The translations under genes and the position numbers were made by a program. The notes beneath the pieces are model-generated. The model did no database searches. It was not told the DNA's origin and saw only the letters and a program-made list of their open reading frames with translations. A stretch of 64,000 nt of DNA. Source: Pseudomonadota bacterium. GTDB taxonomy: Bacteria > Desulfobacterota > Desulfobacteria > Desulfobacterales > JAHIVH01. Positions 1 through 10,394 of the stretch are shown one piece after another (the stretch's first letter is position 1; every line of letters starts with the position of its first letter). The stretch is from contig JAHIVH010000081.1 of the NCBI GenBank assembly GCA_018816735.1, positions 62,001-126,000 on the forward strand, in the 5' to 3' direction.

Positions 1-366
1 GGGGTTTTGCAGATCTGAAGACACATTCAGGGTGATCAAAATGGTATCCAGGTCCCAGACAGCCACACGGATGGTCTGACCGGTTTTTTGAGCAAGACGG
101 GACGCATGTCCATAGCTGATCTGGTTGATTTTTAGGGTTTCCGAAACCCGGGTGCCGAATTCATATATGGTAAACCCGAGACTGTATTTTCGGGTTTCAG
201 GATCCTGCTGCAGAAATCCTCTTTGGGCAAGCGTTTTTATCAGCCCATGAACAGTTGTTTTAGATAAATTCAGACTGTTGCTGATCTCAGTGATTCCTAG
301 TCTTGGTTGGGAAACGGTAAAAAGTGAAAGAATGTCTATTGCACGGTTGACCGATTGAATTGCCAT
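1..366 (-). CDS. IclR-family transcriptional regulator, C-terminus cut by window edge
   Basis: Reading the minus strand from an ATG at 366 gives an open frame to the window edge, about 122 residues. It starts MAIQSVNRAIDILSLF and continues with GITEISNSLNLSKTTVHGLI, the winged-helix DNA-binding domain of IclR regulators. The typical linker LQQDPETRKYSLG follows, then the beginning of the effector-binding domain. The usual family length is about 250 residues, so roughly half is missing beyond base 1. It lies 135 bp downstream of the SDR gene on the same strand. IclR proteins usually control small catabolic operons; the target and ligand cannot be read from this fragment. Confidence 0.85.
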   Translation of the reverse strand, partial: MAIQSVNRAIDILSLFTVSQPRLGITEISNSLNLSKTTVHGLIKTLAQRGFLQQDPETRKYSLGFTIYEFGTRVSETLKINQISYGHASRLAQKTGQTIRVAVWDLDTILITLNVSSDLQNP

Positions 367-501
367 AAAATTATTAACTTTTATACTGTTTGTAAGCGGG
401 TTATTTGTGAAAAAAGCCTTTCAAAGCTATTATGGGTGCAATCATGAGTCAAGGAAAAAGATTCATTTTGCCTTTGGCCTTAGCGCGATAAAAAAGGCCA
501 T

Positions 502-2061
502 TTACCAGTCGATCGGATGATAGTCTTTAAGAAATTTTCCGGACCAGTGCGTTCCTGTTGCCATCCCGTCAAAAAAAGGGTCGCATACTCTAGCCGCCCC
601 ATCGACAATATCAAGCGGCGGCTGAAAATCGTGCATTTCCTGCTTTTTTCTGGAAAGTTCCAGAGGATCTTCATCCGTCACCCAGCCTGTATCCACTGCG
701 TTTATGAAGATGCCGTCTTTGGCAAGATCCTCGGCAGCCGTATGCGTAAGCATATTCAAAGCAGCCTTGGCCATATTGGTGTGCGGGTGGCGCGATGATT
801 GTTTGAATCTGTGAAATTTCCCTTCCATAGCCGTCACATTCACAATATGCTTTTGACCGGTATTGTCACGTTTCATCAAAGAGATTAAATTGTTGCATAA
901 AACAAAAGGCGCCACTGCATTGATGAGATGGGTTTCAAACATTTCAGGTGTCTGAATGTCGCCCAGGCGCAATCGCCAACTGTTTGTCTGTCGCAAGTCC
1001 ACCTGTTGCAGATCCATATCCAGCTCTCCTTTTGGAAAAATGGCGTCTGTATCAATCGAGGTATCAAAGCTATAAGGAATTTGAGACAGTTTTGAAGATT
1101 CCCGAAGTCCGATGCCCGGTTCCACGCCATGCCAAGCGACCGGCAGATCAGATGTGGCAGAAGACAAATTATCCCCGCACAGGGAAAATAACTGTTCCTT
1201 CAGGATTTCCTGATTGTCAAGGAGACGTTTAACATTCAAAGGGCGCGACTCAACAGGCATATTTTCATTTTTCATCAGATGGGCATAAAATCCGGCCGGA
1301 CGCCTCACTGTCTGGGCAGCGTTATTTATCAGTATGTCGAGTCGATCAAAATGGGATTTAATGTGGTTCGTAAATATCTCAACACTGGGTGTGTGTCTTA
1401 AGTCCAGACCAAAAATCTGCAGACGGTCTCCCCAAATATTAAAGTCATCTTCTGACGAATACCGGATGGCTGCATCTACAGGAAATCGCGTTGTGGCAAT
1501 CACGCGGGCGCCTGCACGCAGCATTTTGAGGGCGGCCTGATACCCGATCTTCAGACGGGAACCTGTGATCAGGGCGACTTTCCCGTTTAAAGATGCGGTC
1601 TGGAATCGTTTATGATAATTGACATCACCACATTTCTTGCACATGGCATCATAAAAAAAGTGCAATTGGGTATATTCTTCCTTGCAGACATAGCAGTTCC
1701 TGGGGGAATGAAGTCTGTTTTCTCCGGTCTTGACATTTGAATCCGGACTATTGAGTTGGGCCGGTACTTTAAACACCGGTGCTGTTCTGACACTTCGAAT
1801 GCCGGTTGCCGCCCTGGCATGCCTTTCCTTGTCGATGATGCGTTGGCGGATAGCTTTGTTTTTATCTTTTCTTCGTTTTTTGATTTCATGCCTATCCGGG
1901 CGGGAAAGCCTGCCAGCTGCTGTCAATAAAGATATCCGCTGGTCATCGGATAACATGGAAAGCGGCTCGCTGTTCTCAATCAGATGTTCCAAAACTTTAA
2001 TGCTTTTTAATATATCCTCGGTATCGTACCGGACAGGGCTATCATTGTTTTTTTGATGCAT
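502..2061 (-). CDS. SDR-family oxidoreductase with N-terminal four-Cys motif
   Basis: The protein has 519 residues. The first ~120 are charged and carry a zinc-ribbon-like pair of CxxC motifs (CYVCKEEY and MCKKCGD). A Rossmann SDR domain follows: [12 protein letters not shown] gives the TGxxxxxG nucleotide loop and DILINNAAQ the NNAG-type motif. In the active-site region the sequence reads [12 protein letters not shown], so the Tyr of the usual YxxxK is Thr while the Lys is kept. The end contains [12 protein letters not shown]. The start is supported by GAGGAAC upstream of the ATG. Long SDRs with an extension and this variant core occur in diverse organisms, but I know of no assigned substrate. 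An oxidoreductase role is inferred from the fold; it may be catalytically unusual. Confidence 0.8.
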   Translation of the reverse strand: MHQKNNDSPVRYDTEDILKSIKVLEHLIENSEPLSMLSDDQRISLLTAAGRLSRPDRHEIKKRRKDKNKAIRQRIIDKERHARAATGIRSVRTAPVFKVPAQLNSPDSNVKTGENRLHSPRNCYVCKEEYTQLHFFYDAMCKKCGDVNYHKRFQTASLNGKVALITGSRLKIGYQAALKMLRAGARVIATTRFPVDAAIRYSSEDDFNIWGDRLQIFGLDLRHTPSVEIFTNHIKSHFDRLDILINNAAQTVRRPAGFYAHLMKNENMPVESRPLNVKRLLDNQEILKEQLFSLCGDNLSSATSDLPVAWHGVEPGIGLRESSKLSQIPYSFDTSIDTDAIFPKGELDMDLQQVDLRQTNSWRLRLGDIQTPEMFETHLINAVAPFVLCNNLISLMKRDNTGQKHIVNVTAMEGKFHRFKQSSRHPHTNMAKAALNMLTHTAAEDLAKDGIFINAVDTGWVTDEDPLELSRKKQEMHDFQPPLDIVDGAARVCDPFFDGMATGTHWSGKFLKDYHPIDW

Positions 2062-2201
2062 GTTTGTTCCTCAGTTTTTAAAGAGCGGACTATACATGCT
2101 CTTTATTAAAATGACAATTATTCTTTACAGGAGATTTATCATTCGGAATGAGGGACCGTGCTGCTTTACCGTTTCAGACTAAATATCAGTAAATACATTA
2201 A

Positions 2202-2230
2202 TTGACAGTAAAGTCCATCTTCTTTATACT
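2202..2230 (+). promoter_or_regulatory. Sigma70-type promoter for the 2386 gene
   Basis: TTGACA at 2202-2207 and TATACT at 2225-2230 are separated by exactly 17 bp. This is the best housekeeping-promoter match in the 324-bp gap 2062-2385. It implies a leader of about 150 nt before the start codon at 2386. I see no other feature in the gap. Confidence 0.6.
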
Positions 2231-2385
2231 GGCTTTCAACTGAATCCCGGTGGCGATCATTTATTGCCATACATTAACCGTCTTTTTCAGTCATCATTTT
2301 TCATATACATCTTGAACAGGTTTTTTGTGTTGAACAAACGATATCCGGTTTTTATGTAAAATCATACACGACGAAGGAACATGCC

Positions 2386-5300
2386 ATGCAGACCATACTT
2401 GATTATCAGATTCAGGAGAAGCGATCTGAAAGCAAGCATGCAGATATTTATCAAGGCTGCCATAAAACGGACAAAAAAAATGTAATCATTACGGTATTAC
2501 ACACCTGCATGCCATCTGTAACGGAAATCGCCAGATTCCGACAGGAGATAGAGCGAATTAAACAGTTCAGCCGGGATGGCATTTCCCATATCCTTGATGT
2601 AACGGAATATAACGATGGTTTGGCCATTGTTCAGGACTATTTTGATGGCATATCCCTTGCCGAAGAGATAAAAAATTGCGGACAGTTTGATATCAAGAGG
2701 TTTTTGAAAGTGGCCATTCCTCTTTCAGAAACCCTGGCCAATCTGCATCAGCAAAATATCATTCACAGAAACCTGAAACCTGCCAGTATTCTGATTCAAC
2801 CGGATACAAGCAATATTCTAATTACGGATTTCGGAATATCACGGGAATTGACTCGTGAATATGCGGATTTTTATAATCCCGAAGTCATCAGGGGCGCCCT
2901 GTTATATATGTCTCCGGAACAGACCGGGAGGATGAATCGAACCCTTGATTATCGAACGGATTTTTATTCACTGGGCATTACATTTTACGAAATGCTCACA
3001 GGTACGCCGCCATTTTTATCCGGTGACCCCATGGAGATCATTCATGCCCATATTGCAAAAACACCTGTGCCTCCATCCAAATTAGATGCCGCTATTCCTG
3101 ATGTGGTATCAAATATTATTCTGAGGCTTCTATTGAAAACGCCTGAGGAAAGATATCAGAACGGGTTCGGGTTGCTTGCCGATTTAAAGGAATGTCTATC
3201 CCGGTTGACACAAAACAGCCGGATAGAGACCTTTGGTATTGCAAAGAAGGATATCTCTACAAAATTTTTGATACCCCAGGTCCTCTACGGAAGAGAAAAT
3301 GAAGTGGATACTCTCCTTAAAACATTTGATCGTGTGGCCAATGGTGCTACCGAACTTATGATGGTATCCGGCCCTTCAGGCATCGGTAAATCTGCGTTGG
3401 TCAAGGAAATCTATAAACCGGTCATTGCCAAAAGGGGCTATTTTATTACCGGAAAATTTGAAGAATTCCGACGGGATACACCCTACAATGCCATTATTCA
3501 GGCATTTCTTGGAATCGTGAATGAAATATTGACGGAGAGCAGTGAGCGGATCAGCAAATGGAAAGAAGACTTGATAACGGCTCTTGGCGCCAGCAGAAAA
3601 TTCATGACCAACCTGATCCCCAAACTGTCCCTGATTATGGGAAGTGAAGAAGATGAATCCGATCTACAGGGTACGGAAACCAAAAGTATCGTCTACCAGG
3701 CGTTCAAGAATTTCATTACGGTATTCTCAAAGGACGAACATCCATTAGTGATGTTTTTAGATGATCTTCACTGGGTGGATACAGCAAGCCTCGCCCTTAT
3801 CAGACGATTGCTGATCGATAAGGACATTCCTTATTTTTTATTGATTGCAACATACAGAAACAATGAAGTGGATGACGCCCATCCGTTACGCCAGACACTT
3901 TCAAAAATTAAAAAATCCGGTACAAAAATCAATGATCTTGTCGTAAATCCCCTTGATGTAACCAGCGCAAATCAGCTGATTTCAAATTTACTACACACAG
4001 ACTTAAACTTATCCCATGGACTCTCTGAACTGATCCATCAGAAAACCAATGGCAATCCGTTTTTCATCAATCAGTTTCTAAAAACCCTTTATAATGAAAA
4101 AATGATCGTCCAGTATCCGGATACCGGATGGAAATGGAATGTGGATGCCATCAAAGGCATGCAGGTTACAGATAATGTGGTACGCTTTATGCTGGAAAAG
4201 ATCAAGATCCTGCCTGATGATACCCAGAAAATTCTTAAAATTTGTGCATCCATCGGAAACCGGTTTGATCTTGAAACCCTGGCCATCATGTTGAATACGT
4301 CTGTGGATCACGCCCTTCAACGATTATCTCATGCCATAGATGAAGGTCTTGTATCCTTATACGGTGATGAATACCGATTCCATCACGACCGGATACAGGA
4401 AGCTGCTTACGCACTTCTGCCCGAACAGGAAAAGGAATTGATGCATTACAAAATCGGCCATTTCCTTCTTAAGAAAACCCCTGAAAAGGAATTGGATGGA
4501 AAGGTTTTGTACATCACCACTCATTTGAATTCAGGGCGAGGGTTACTCAAGTCCAGAGAAGAGGGATATCAACTTTCAGCGCTCAATTTAAAAGCTGCCA
4601 GAAAAGCATCAGCATCCGGCGGATTTGAAACGGCGTTAGGCTATATCAAGAAAGGAATTGCCCTTTTACCGGAAAACAGCTGGGAAGAAAAGTATTCATT
4701 AACACTTAAACTTTATAACGAATCGGCCATATCTGCATACCGTTCATACAAGACAGATGAAATGGAAAAAGCCGTTCAAACAGTGATCGATAATGCCAGG
4801 GATGTTCTTGATAAGGAAAAGGCTTATGAAATACGATTACTATCCTATGCAAATCAAAATAATTTTAATGGCGCCCGGCAAGCCGGGCTGGAAGTTCTTG
4901 CTTTGCTTGGCATTCATTTCCCGGAAAATATTGACCGCCAAATGCTCGATAAGGCCTATTTGGAAATCAAGACGCATTTGACAAAAGAGCGGATAAAAGC
5001 AATTTATAAACTGCCTCAAATGACGGACCCACATAAAATGATGGCCATGCGGATATTGAAAAGCATCATTTTCCCGTTGATGACCACTTCCTATCATCTG
5101 AATGCGTTTGCCGCTTTTGAACGGTTAAAGATTACAATCGAATATGGGCAGACCTATGACATGGCCATTGGTAACGCCAGTCTTGCATCCATTTTATGTG
5201 CCTATTTTGACGATATTGAAACAGGCACCATATTGATTGAGGAAACGCTTAAGCATTGCGCCAATGAAAAAACAAGACTGCCGGTATTGTTTTTTTACCA

Positions 5301-7554
5301 TGGCTTTATTCGGTTTAGAAAAGAACACATGAGAGAAATGCTTGATCCGTTATTTGAAACGTACCAGAAATCGCTTCATCAATATGGAGATGTACAGACC
5401 GCAGGGATTTCCCTGAGTATGTATGGCGGTGCGCTTTATACAGGCATGCCTCTTGCTGAACTGGAGGAAGATTTTTCATCTAAAACAGTGATGGCCACTC
5501 AGATGCTTTATCCTATTGCAGTGTATGTCTTTCAGCTCTACAGGCAACAGATATCAAATCTGATGGGTTTTTCTGAAAATCCAGCAAGAATATCAGGCGA
5601 CATACTAAATGCAGAACAGTATTTACCCCTTCTCGAGACCTCCGATGCCATTGTCCTGATCGCCCTCACCTACATGCATGAGATGTTTGCCGCCTATATG
5701 TTTAACGATTACGTTTTTGCCTTGGAAAGAAGCGTTTTAGCTGAAAAATATATGCATATCGGCTCAATCCCCAAGGAAAATCATATCTATCCCATGTATG
5801 TTTTTTATGACTCATTGCTCCATCTGGCTGCTTATCCAGGGATGAATCCAACCGAAAAAAAACATGCACTGGCAAAGGCAAAGGGCAATCAAGAGAAAAT
5901 GCAGAAATGGGCCTGTTCTGCACCGATGAATTTTCAGCATAAATTTGATCTGGTTGAAGCGGAAATCACGGCTTTGAATGATGATCCCAATGCCATTGAA
6001 TTTTATGATAACGCCATTAAGGGAGCGTTAAAATATGAGTATATTAACGATGCTGCCATGGCTTGTGAATGTGCGGCCAAATTTTTCCTCAAACAGAAAA
6101 AAGACCGGTTTGCAAAAATTTATATGGAAGATGCGCTGAAGTACTACTCTCTCTGGGGAGCGGATGGAAAAGTAGAAGACCTTAAAAAACGATATCCGGA
6201 ACTTACCCTATCATTTATCGAACAATCAGACACTGATTCAGAAGGAAAAGATAAGCATAGCCGACAGAAAGAAACTGTGCTCAGCCTGGATATATCCTCC
6301 ATTGTCAAAATTTCTGAGGCGCTTGCCAGTGAAATGCATCTGGACCGGTTATTGAAGAATATATTGAAATTTTCCATTGAGAATGCGGGGGCATACAATG
6401 GCTTTCTGATTCTGGAAGACGAAGAAACCGGAAAACTCCATATCCAGGCCAGTGGAAATGTGGATAATGTTGAGATTACGGAATCCATTCCTGTCGAAGA
6501 TTCAAAGGCGCTGTCATCTTCGATTGTCAATTATGTTTATAAGACCAAGGAGAGCGTTGTTTTAAACAATGCCCAGGAAGATATCAAGTTTGCCAGAGAC
6601 TCCTTCATTGTCCAGAATCAGTCCCGATCAGTTCTTTGCGCGCCCATGGTCCACCGGGGAAAAATATCCGGTATCCTTTATCTTGAGAATCATCTTGCCA
6701 CAGGCGCGTTTACCAGGGAACGCCTTGAACCGATCAAAGTATTTTCCACCCAGGTGGCCATTGCCATAGAAAATGCAAAACTGTTATCCGAACGGGAAAA
6801 GGCTGCCAAACTCGAGACGGAAATGAACATTGCCGCCAATATCCAGACATCGCTCCTGGTGCATGACCCGGTAATTGTTGGATATGACATCACCACCTTT
6901 ATGGAACCGGCGGATGATGTGGGCGGTGATTATTATGATGTGATCAATACAGAAAAAAACGACTGGATTATCATTGGCGACGTTTCCGGGCACGGTGTCA
7001 CTTCCGGGTTGGTCATGATGATGGCGCAAACGTCTTTGCACACGGCCATTCAATCGTTTCCGGATGGTAAACCATCTGATATCATAAAAAAAGTTAATAA
7101 CATTATCACGGAAAATGTGAAACGGCTGGGTGAAGAAAAATACATGACCATCACCGCACTCGTGTCAGATCGAAACGGCGGGTTTCGCTTTGCCGGTCTT
7201 CACCTTGATATTCTGATTTACAGGAAAAAAGCAAATATAGTCGAAACCATTCCCAGCAGCGGTATCTGGATCGGTATGACCGATGATATCACTGGCATGC
7301 TTCAAGATAGCACGATTAAACTTGATACAGGCGATATTATGCTTTTATATACAGACGGGATTACCGAGGCCATGGAAGCGGACAGTCAAGAACAGCCGCA
7401 CACCGGGAAGATGTTCGGCACGGAAAAATTAATGGACATTTTAGGTCAGCAAAAAGACCAGCCAACGGAAAATATTAAAAATAGCCTGCTCGATGCCATG
7501 GCCGGTTACAAGAAAGATGATGACGTGACCCTGGTTATTCTAAAACGATTATGA
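2386..7554 (+). CDS. Kinase-like / AAA ATPase / GAF / SpoIIE phosphatase signalling protein
   Basis: This 1722-residue multidomain protein reads: Ser/Thr-kinase-like domain (about 5-270); STAND-type AAA ATPase with Walker A GPSGIGKS (329-336) and Walker B LVMFLDDLHW (about 454-463); a long helical TPR-like region (about 560-1290); a GAF domain (about 1300-1465); and a C-terminal SpoIIE/PP2C phosphatase (about 1490-1722). The phosphatase keeps ADDVGGDYYD, GDVSGHG, LLYTDGITEAM and the terminal KDDDVTLV acidic site, so it should be active. The kinase-like domain lacks the beta3 Lys (Thr36 in VIITVL), has HRN instead of HRD (Asn129) and KPAS instead of KPxN, keeping only DFG (148-150). It is therefore probably a pseudokinase or sensor module. 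AAGGA lies 7 nt before this ATG; an out-of-frame ATG at 2381 is ignored. Its phosphoprotein target, probably an anti-sigma antagonist, is not encoded nearby. Confidence 0.9.
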   Translation: MQTILDYQIQEKRSESKHADIYQGCHKTDKKNVIITVLHTCMPSVTEIARFRQEIERIKQFSRDGISHILDVTEYNDGLAIVQDYFDGISLAEEIKNCGQFDIKRFLKVAIPLSETLANLHQQNIIHRNLKPASILIQPDTSNILITDFGISRELTREYADFYNPEVIRGALLYMSPEQTGRMNRTLDYRTDFYSLGITFYEMLTGTPPFLSGDPMEIIHAHIAKTPVPPSKLDAAIPDVVSNIILRLLLKTPEERYQNGFGLLADLKECLSRLTQNSRIETFGIAKKDISTKFLIPQVLYGRENEVDTLLKTFDRVANGATELMMVSGPSGIGKSALVKEIYKPVIAKRGYFITGKFEEFRRDTPYNAIIQAFLGIVNEILTESSERISKWKEDLITALGASRKFMTNLIPKLSLIMGSEEDESDLQGTETKSIVYQAFKNFITVFSKDEHPLVMFLDDLHWVDTASLALIRRLLIDKDIPYFLLIATYRNNEVDDAHPLRQTLSKIKKSGTKINDLVVNPLDVTSANQLISNLLHTDLNLSHGLSELIHQKTNGNPFFINQFLKTLYNEKMIVQYPDTGWKWNVDAIKGMQVTDNVVRFMLEKIKILPDDTQKILKICASIGNRFDLETLAIMLNTSVDHALQRLSHAIDEGLVSLYGDEYRFHHDRIQEAAYALLPEQEKELMHYKIGHFLLKKTPEKELDGKVLYITTHLNSGRGLLKSREEGYQLSALNLKAARKASASGGFETALGYIKKGIALLPENSWEEKYSLTLKLYNESAISAYRSYKTDEMEKAVQTVIDNARDVLDKEKAYEIRLLSYANQNNFNGARQAGLEVLALLGIHFPENIDRQMLDKAYLEIKTHLTKERIKAIYKLPQMTDPHKMMAMRILKSIIFPLMTTSYHLNAFAAFERLKITIEYGQTYDMAIGNASLASILCAYFDDIETGTILIEETLKHCANEKTRLPVLFFYHGFIRFRKEHMREMLDPLFETYQKSLHQYGDVQTAGISLSMYGGALYTGMPLAELEEDFSSKTVMATQMLYPIAVYVFQLYRQQISNLMGFSENPARISGDILNAEQYLPLLETSDAIVLIALTYMHEMFAAYMFNDYVFALERSVLAEKYMHIGSIPKENHIYPMYVFYDSLLHLAAYPGMNPTEKKHALAKAKGNQEKMQKWACSAPMNFQHKFDLVEAEITALNDDPNAIEFYDNAIKGALKYEYINDAAMACECAAKFFLKQKKDRFAKIYMEDALKYYSLWGADGKVEDLKKRYPELTLSFIEQSDTDSEGKDKHSRQKETVLSLDISSIVKISEALASEMHLDRLLKNILKFSIENAGAYNGFLILEDEETGKLHIQASGNVDNVEITESIPVEDSKALSSSIVNYVYKTKESVVLNNAQEDIKFARDSFIVQNQSRSVLCAPMVHRGKISGILYLENHLATGAFTRERLEPIKVFSTQVAIAIENAKLLSEREKAAKLETEMNIAANIQTSLLVHDPVIVGYDITTFMEPADDVGGDYYDVINTEKNDWIIIGDVSGHGVTSGLVMMMAQTSLHTAIQSFPDGKPSDIIKKVNNIITENVKRLGEEKYMTITALVSDRNGGFRFAGLHLDILIYRKKANIVETIPSSGIWIGMTDDITGMLQDSTIKLDTGDIMLLYTDGITEAMEADSQEQPHTGKMFGTEKLMDILGQQKDQPTENIKNSLLDAMAGYKKDDDVTLVILKRL

Positions 7555-7590
7555 CCTGATTGTCCATTTTGAATGTGAGCATATTTTCAC

Positions 7591-7618
7591 TTGACATTAT
7601 ATTGATCCTGCGTAAAGT
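7591..7618 (+). promoter_or_regulatory. Possible sigma70 promoter for the glcD/glcF-like pair
   Basis: TTGACA at 7591-7596 and TAAAGT at 7613-7618 have a 16-bp spacer, 81 bp before the ATG at 7699. The -10 box is only a moderate match. Confidence 0.35.
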
Positions 7619-7698
7619 TCGGCATGGTTGATATGTATTCAGCATTATCAAACTTTTTGCTGTTCAAAATTCGGCCTGGGACCCAATGGGAATAAACG

Positions 7699-9093
7699 AT
7701 GAAAAACGGATTAGCAAGAGATCTTAAAAAACAGATTGGAAAAGACAACGTCAAAACTGATTCTGAAGATTTGTTGGCGTATTGTTCAGATGCGACCCAC
7801 CAATCTATTAAGGGGAAACCGGATGCAATTGTGCTTCCTTTAACCCCTCAAGATATATCAAAAATCGTTTCGTATGCGTCCAAACATCAGGTTCCGGTGG
7901 TTCCCAGAGGGGCAGGAAGCGGCCTTTCAGGGAGCAGCACACCCATAAAAGGCGGAATCGTTCTTGATATCAAACGGATGAACCGCATCATTGACATCAA
8001 TAAAGGGAATTTGACAGCCATTGCTGAGGCAGGCGTGGTTCTTGCCAGATTCCATAAACAGGTTGAAAAGGAGAATCTCTTCTATCCTCCTGACCCGCAG
8101 AGCATGTCGGTCTGCACCCTGGGCGGAAATGTCTCGACACGCGCAGGCGGTCCCAGAGGTGTGAAATACGGCACCACCGGTAATTATATCCTGGGCCTTG
8201 AGGTGGTTCTTCCGGACGGATCGATTATCCATACCGGCGGCTCTTGTGTGAAACAATCCGTAGGCTATGATATTACGCACTTGATGACTGGCGCAGAAGG
8301 CACGCTGGGCGTGATCACAAAAGTGACGACACGACTTCTTCCCCTGCCGGCGGCAAAAAAAACAATCATTGTCAAATGTCGCACAACCGAGCAGGCTGCC
8401 ATTGCTGTATCCGACATTATCGCTGCCGGTATCATTCCGTCCATGCTTGAGTTTTTGAGCTTAGGCGCAATTGCACTCATGAATACCCTTATTTCACCTC
8501 CGATCGTAGCAGATGGCGAAGCCTATTTATTCATAGAGATCGACGGATTTCCCGTTCAGATCGAAGAAGATGCCAAACGTATCAAATATGTATGTGAAGA
8601 TGTGGATGTCATGGAAATACGGGTGGTGGAAGATAAAAAAGAGGCGGCCTCCTATTGGAAAGCCCGATCAAGCCTGTATCCGCTGGTGTTGTCTTTCGTG
8701 AAAAAAGTGATTGTGGAAGATGTCACGGTTCCCCGAAACCGTATTCCTGAATTCGTAAAATCGATTGAAAAAATATCCGCGTCCACTGGGATTGCCATCG
8801 GCGTGAGCGGTCATGCCGGTGATGGAAACATGCATCCTTCCGTACTGATGGGAGACGTTTCAGAAGAGATGGAAAAAAAGGCACAGGATGCCATCCGGCA
8901 GATTGTTGCATGCGGCCTTGAGCTGGGGGGGAGTATTTCAGGTGAACATGGCATCGGCATTCATAAAGCGGAATTTATCTTGCAGGAGATGGGCGCCCGG
9001 CAAATCGAGCTTTTTAAGTCAATTAAAAAAGCCATTGACCCCGAAGGTATTATGAATCCCGGAAAGATATGGATAGATGGAGACAGCGTTTGA
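7699..9093 (+). CDS. FAD-linked 2-hydroxyacid (glycolate/D-lactate) dehydrogenase, GlcD-like
   Basis: At 464 residues this is the normal length of GlcD/D-lactate dehydrogenase subunits. The N-terminal PCMH-type FAD-binding domain shows VPVVPRGAGSGLSG and RAGGPRGVKYGTTGNYILG. The C-terminal FAD-oxidase cap shows GVSGHAGDGNMHP and SGEHGIGIHKAEF, which carry the conserved metal/substrate His residues. The enzyme should oxidise a 2-hydroxy acid such as glycolate or D-lactate to the 2-oxo acid, passing electrons via FAD to the Fe-S protein encoded by the overlapping next gene. Substrate choice cannot be told from sequence; lactate is attractive in a sulfate reducer (inference). Confidence 0.88.
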   Translation: MKNGLARDLKKQIGKDNVKTDSEDLLAYCSDATHQSIKGKPDAIVLPLTPQDISKIVSYASKHQVPVVPRGAGSGLSGSSTPIKGGIVLDIKRMNRIIDINKGNLTAIAEAGVVLARFHKQVEKENLFYPPDPQSMSVCTLGGNVSTRAGGPRGVKYGTTGNYILGLEVVLPDGSIIHTGGSCVKQSVGYDITHLMTGAEGTLGVITKVTTRLLPLPAAKKTIIVKCRTTEQAAIAVSDIIAAGIIPSMLEFLSLGAIALMNTLISPPIVADGEAYLFIEIDGFPVQIEEDAKRIKYVCEDVDVMEIRVVEDKKEAASYWKARSSLYPLVLSFVKKVIVEDVTVPRNRIPEFVKSIEKISASTGIAIGVSGHAGDGNMHPSVLMGDVSEEMEKKAQDAIRQIVACGLELGGSISGEHGIGIHKAEFILQEMGARQIELFKSIKKAIDPEGIMNPGKIWIDGDSV

Positions 9094-10304
9094 TGATGGA
9101 CATCGTTGACTACAAGGATTTGATAGATAAATGTTCCCATTGTGCCTTCTGCGAAGCCGTATGCCCGGTGTTTAAGGAAGACTTGCTGGAAACCCATGTG
9201 GCCCGGTCGAGACTGTTGATTATCAAGGAATCTTTAATAGATCATCATCTGCCGGTAACAAGACGCGTCAAGGAAATTGTGAACCGATGCCTGTTGTGCG
9301 CCCAATGCAAAAATGCCTGTCCTGCCGGCGTACCTGTAGACGATATCGTGATCGCCGCCCGGTATAATCTATACCAGGGGAAACGCTCACCTTTTTTCAA
9401 ACGTCAGATAATGAAACATATCATGGCGCAGCGTGGCAAAAGCGATTTTTTCAGAAGAGCAGGGGCATTTGCCACGAAAATGGGCCTGGATATGGCGGAC
9501 TTGCCTCAGATAAAACGGCAATCGTTTTCGGATATGTATCAGGGGACCTACGCCCCAAAAAGTAAAAGACGGGCCAAAGTGGCCTATTTTGCCGGTTGTG
9601 CCACAAATGCGTTTTATCCGGATACCGGTGATGCGGTGATGAAGGTGCTTTCCCGAAACGGTGTTGAAATCACCCTGCCGGAAGGGCTCGTTTGCTGCGG
9701 TATTCCTGCACTTTCAGAAGGCGATATCGAGACAGCTAAAGAGATGATGAAAATCAATATCAACATCCTTTCCAAAACAGATGCCGATTATATTGTTACA
9801 GACTGTACATCCTGCTTCATGACCCTTAAGGAAAAATCGCTGACCATCATTGATGGATCAGATGCCATTCGGCAACACGCAGAAACCGTATCTTTAAAAA
9901 TAACCGATGTGATGTCATTTCTGAATCAGACAGGCCTCACAGATGATTTCCCCGCACTCAAAGAAACCTATACCTATCATATCCCCTGCCATGCAAGAGG
10001 AATGGCAGATCTGATGACCGCACCGGTGAAGCTTTTATCAAATGTGGATCAGGCCAGGTACGTGATACTGGATGACGATAATGGTTGCTGTGGCGCCGGC
10101 GGCATGTTTTTTACAGAATACAAAGCACTTTCCGGCGCCATGCGGGATAAAAAATGCCGGGCCATCCGTCAGACCGCTGCAACAACCATCGTTACGCAAT
10201 GTCCATCCTGCCGGACATACATCCAGGCCGGATTCGGAAATGATAAAAAAGTCACTCATCCCATGGTATTGCTTGCGAGAGGGTATGGGCTGTATATTGT
10301 TTAG
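9093..10304 (+). CDS. CCG-domain Fe-S protein, GlcF/LldE-like electron-transfer subunit
   Basis: Start chosen at 9093, where the ATG overlaps the upstream TGA (TGATG) and a GGAG lies 8 nt before it; a longer frame from 9069 is less likely. The N-terminus has two ferredoxin motifs, CSHCAFCEAVCPV and CLLCAQCKNACPAG. The rest carries two Cys-rich CCG domains: YFAGCATNAF, LVCCGIPAL and DCTSC, then HIPCHARG, GCCGAGGMF and QCPSC. This is the partner of GlcD-type dehydrogenases, moving electrons from FAD to quinone or another carrier. Translational coupling to the previous gene supports a two-subunit soluble or membrane-associated dehydrogenase. Confidence 0.87.
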   Translation: MMDIVDYKDLIDKCSHCAFCEAVCPVFKEDLLETHVARSRLLIIKESLIDHHLPVTRRVKEIVNRCLLCAQCKNACPAGVPVDDIVIAARYNLYQGKRSPFFKRQIMKHIMAQRGKSDFFRRAGAFATKMGLDMADLPQIKRQSFSDMYQGTYAPKSKRRAKVAYFAGCATNAFYPDTGDAVMKVLSRNGVEITLPEGLVCCGIPALSEGDIETAKEMMKININILSKTDADYIVTDCTSCFMTLKEKSLTIIDGSDAIRQHAETVSLKITDVMSFLNQTGLTDDFPALKETYTYHIPCHARGMADLMTAPVKLLSNVDQARYVILDDDNGCCGAGGMFFTEYKALSGAMRDKKCRAIRQTAATTIVTQCPSCRTYIQAGFGNDKKVTHPMVLLARGYGLYIV

Positions 10305-10394
10305 TTCCGATTATGTTTGATCCATAGACCTAAATCGGTTAAAGGATAAGGTCTGTATAAATCGATTCATGGGATCAAAAATAGAGGATTAAAC

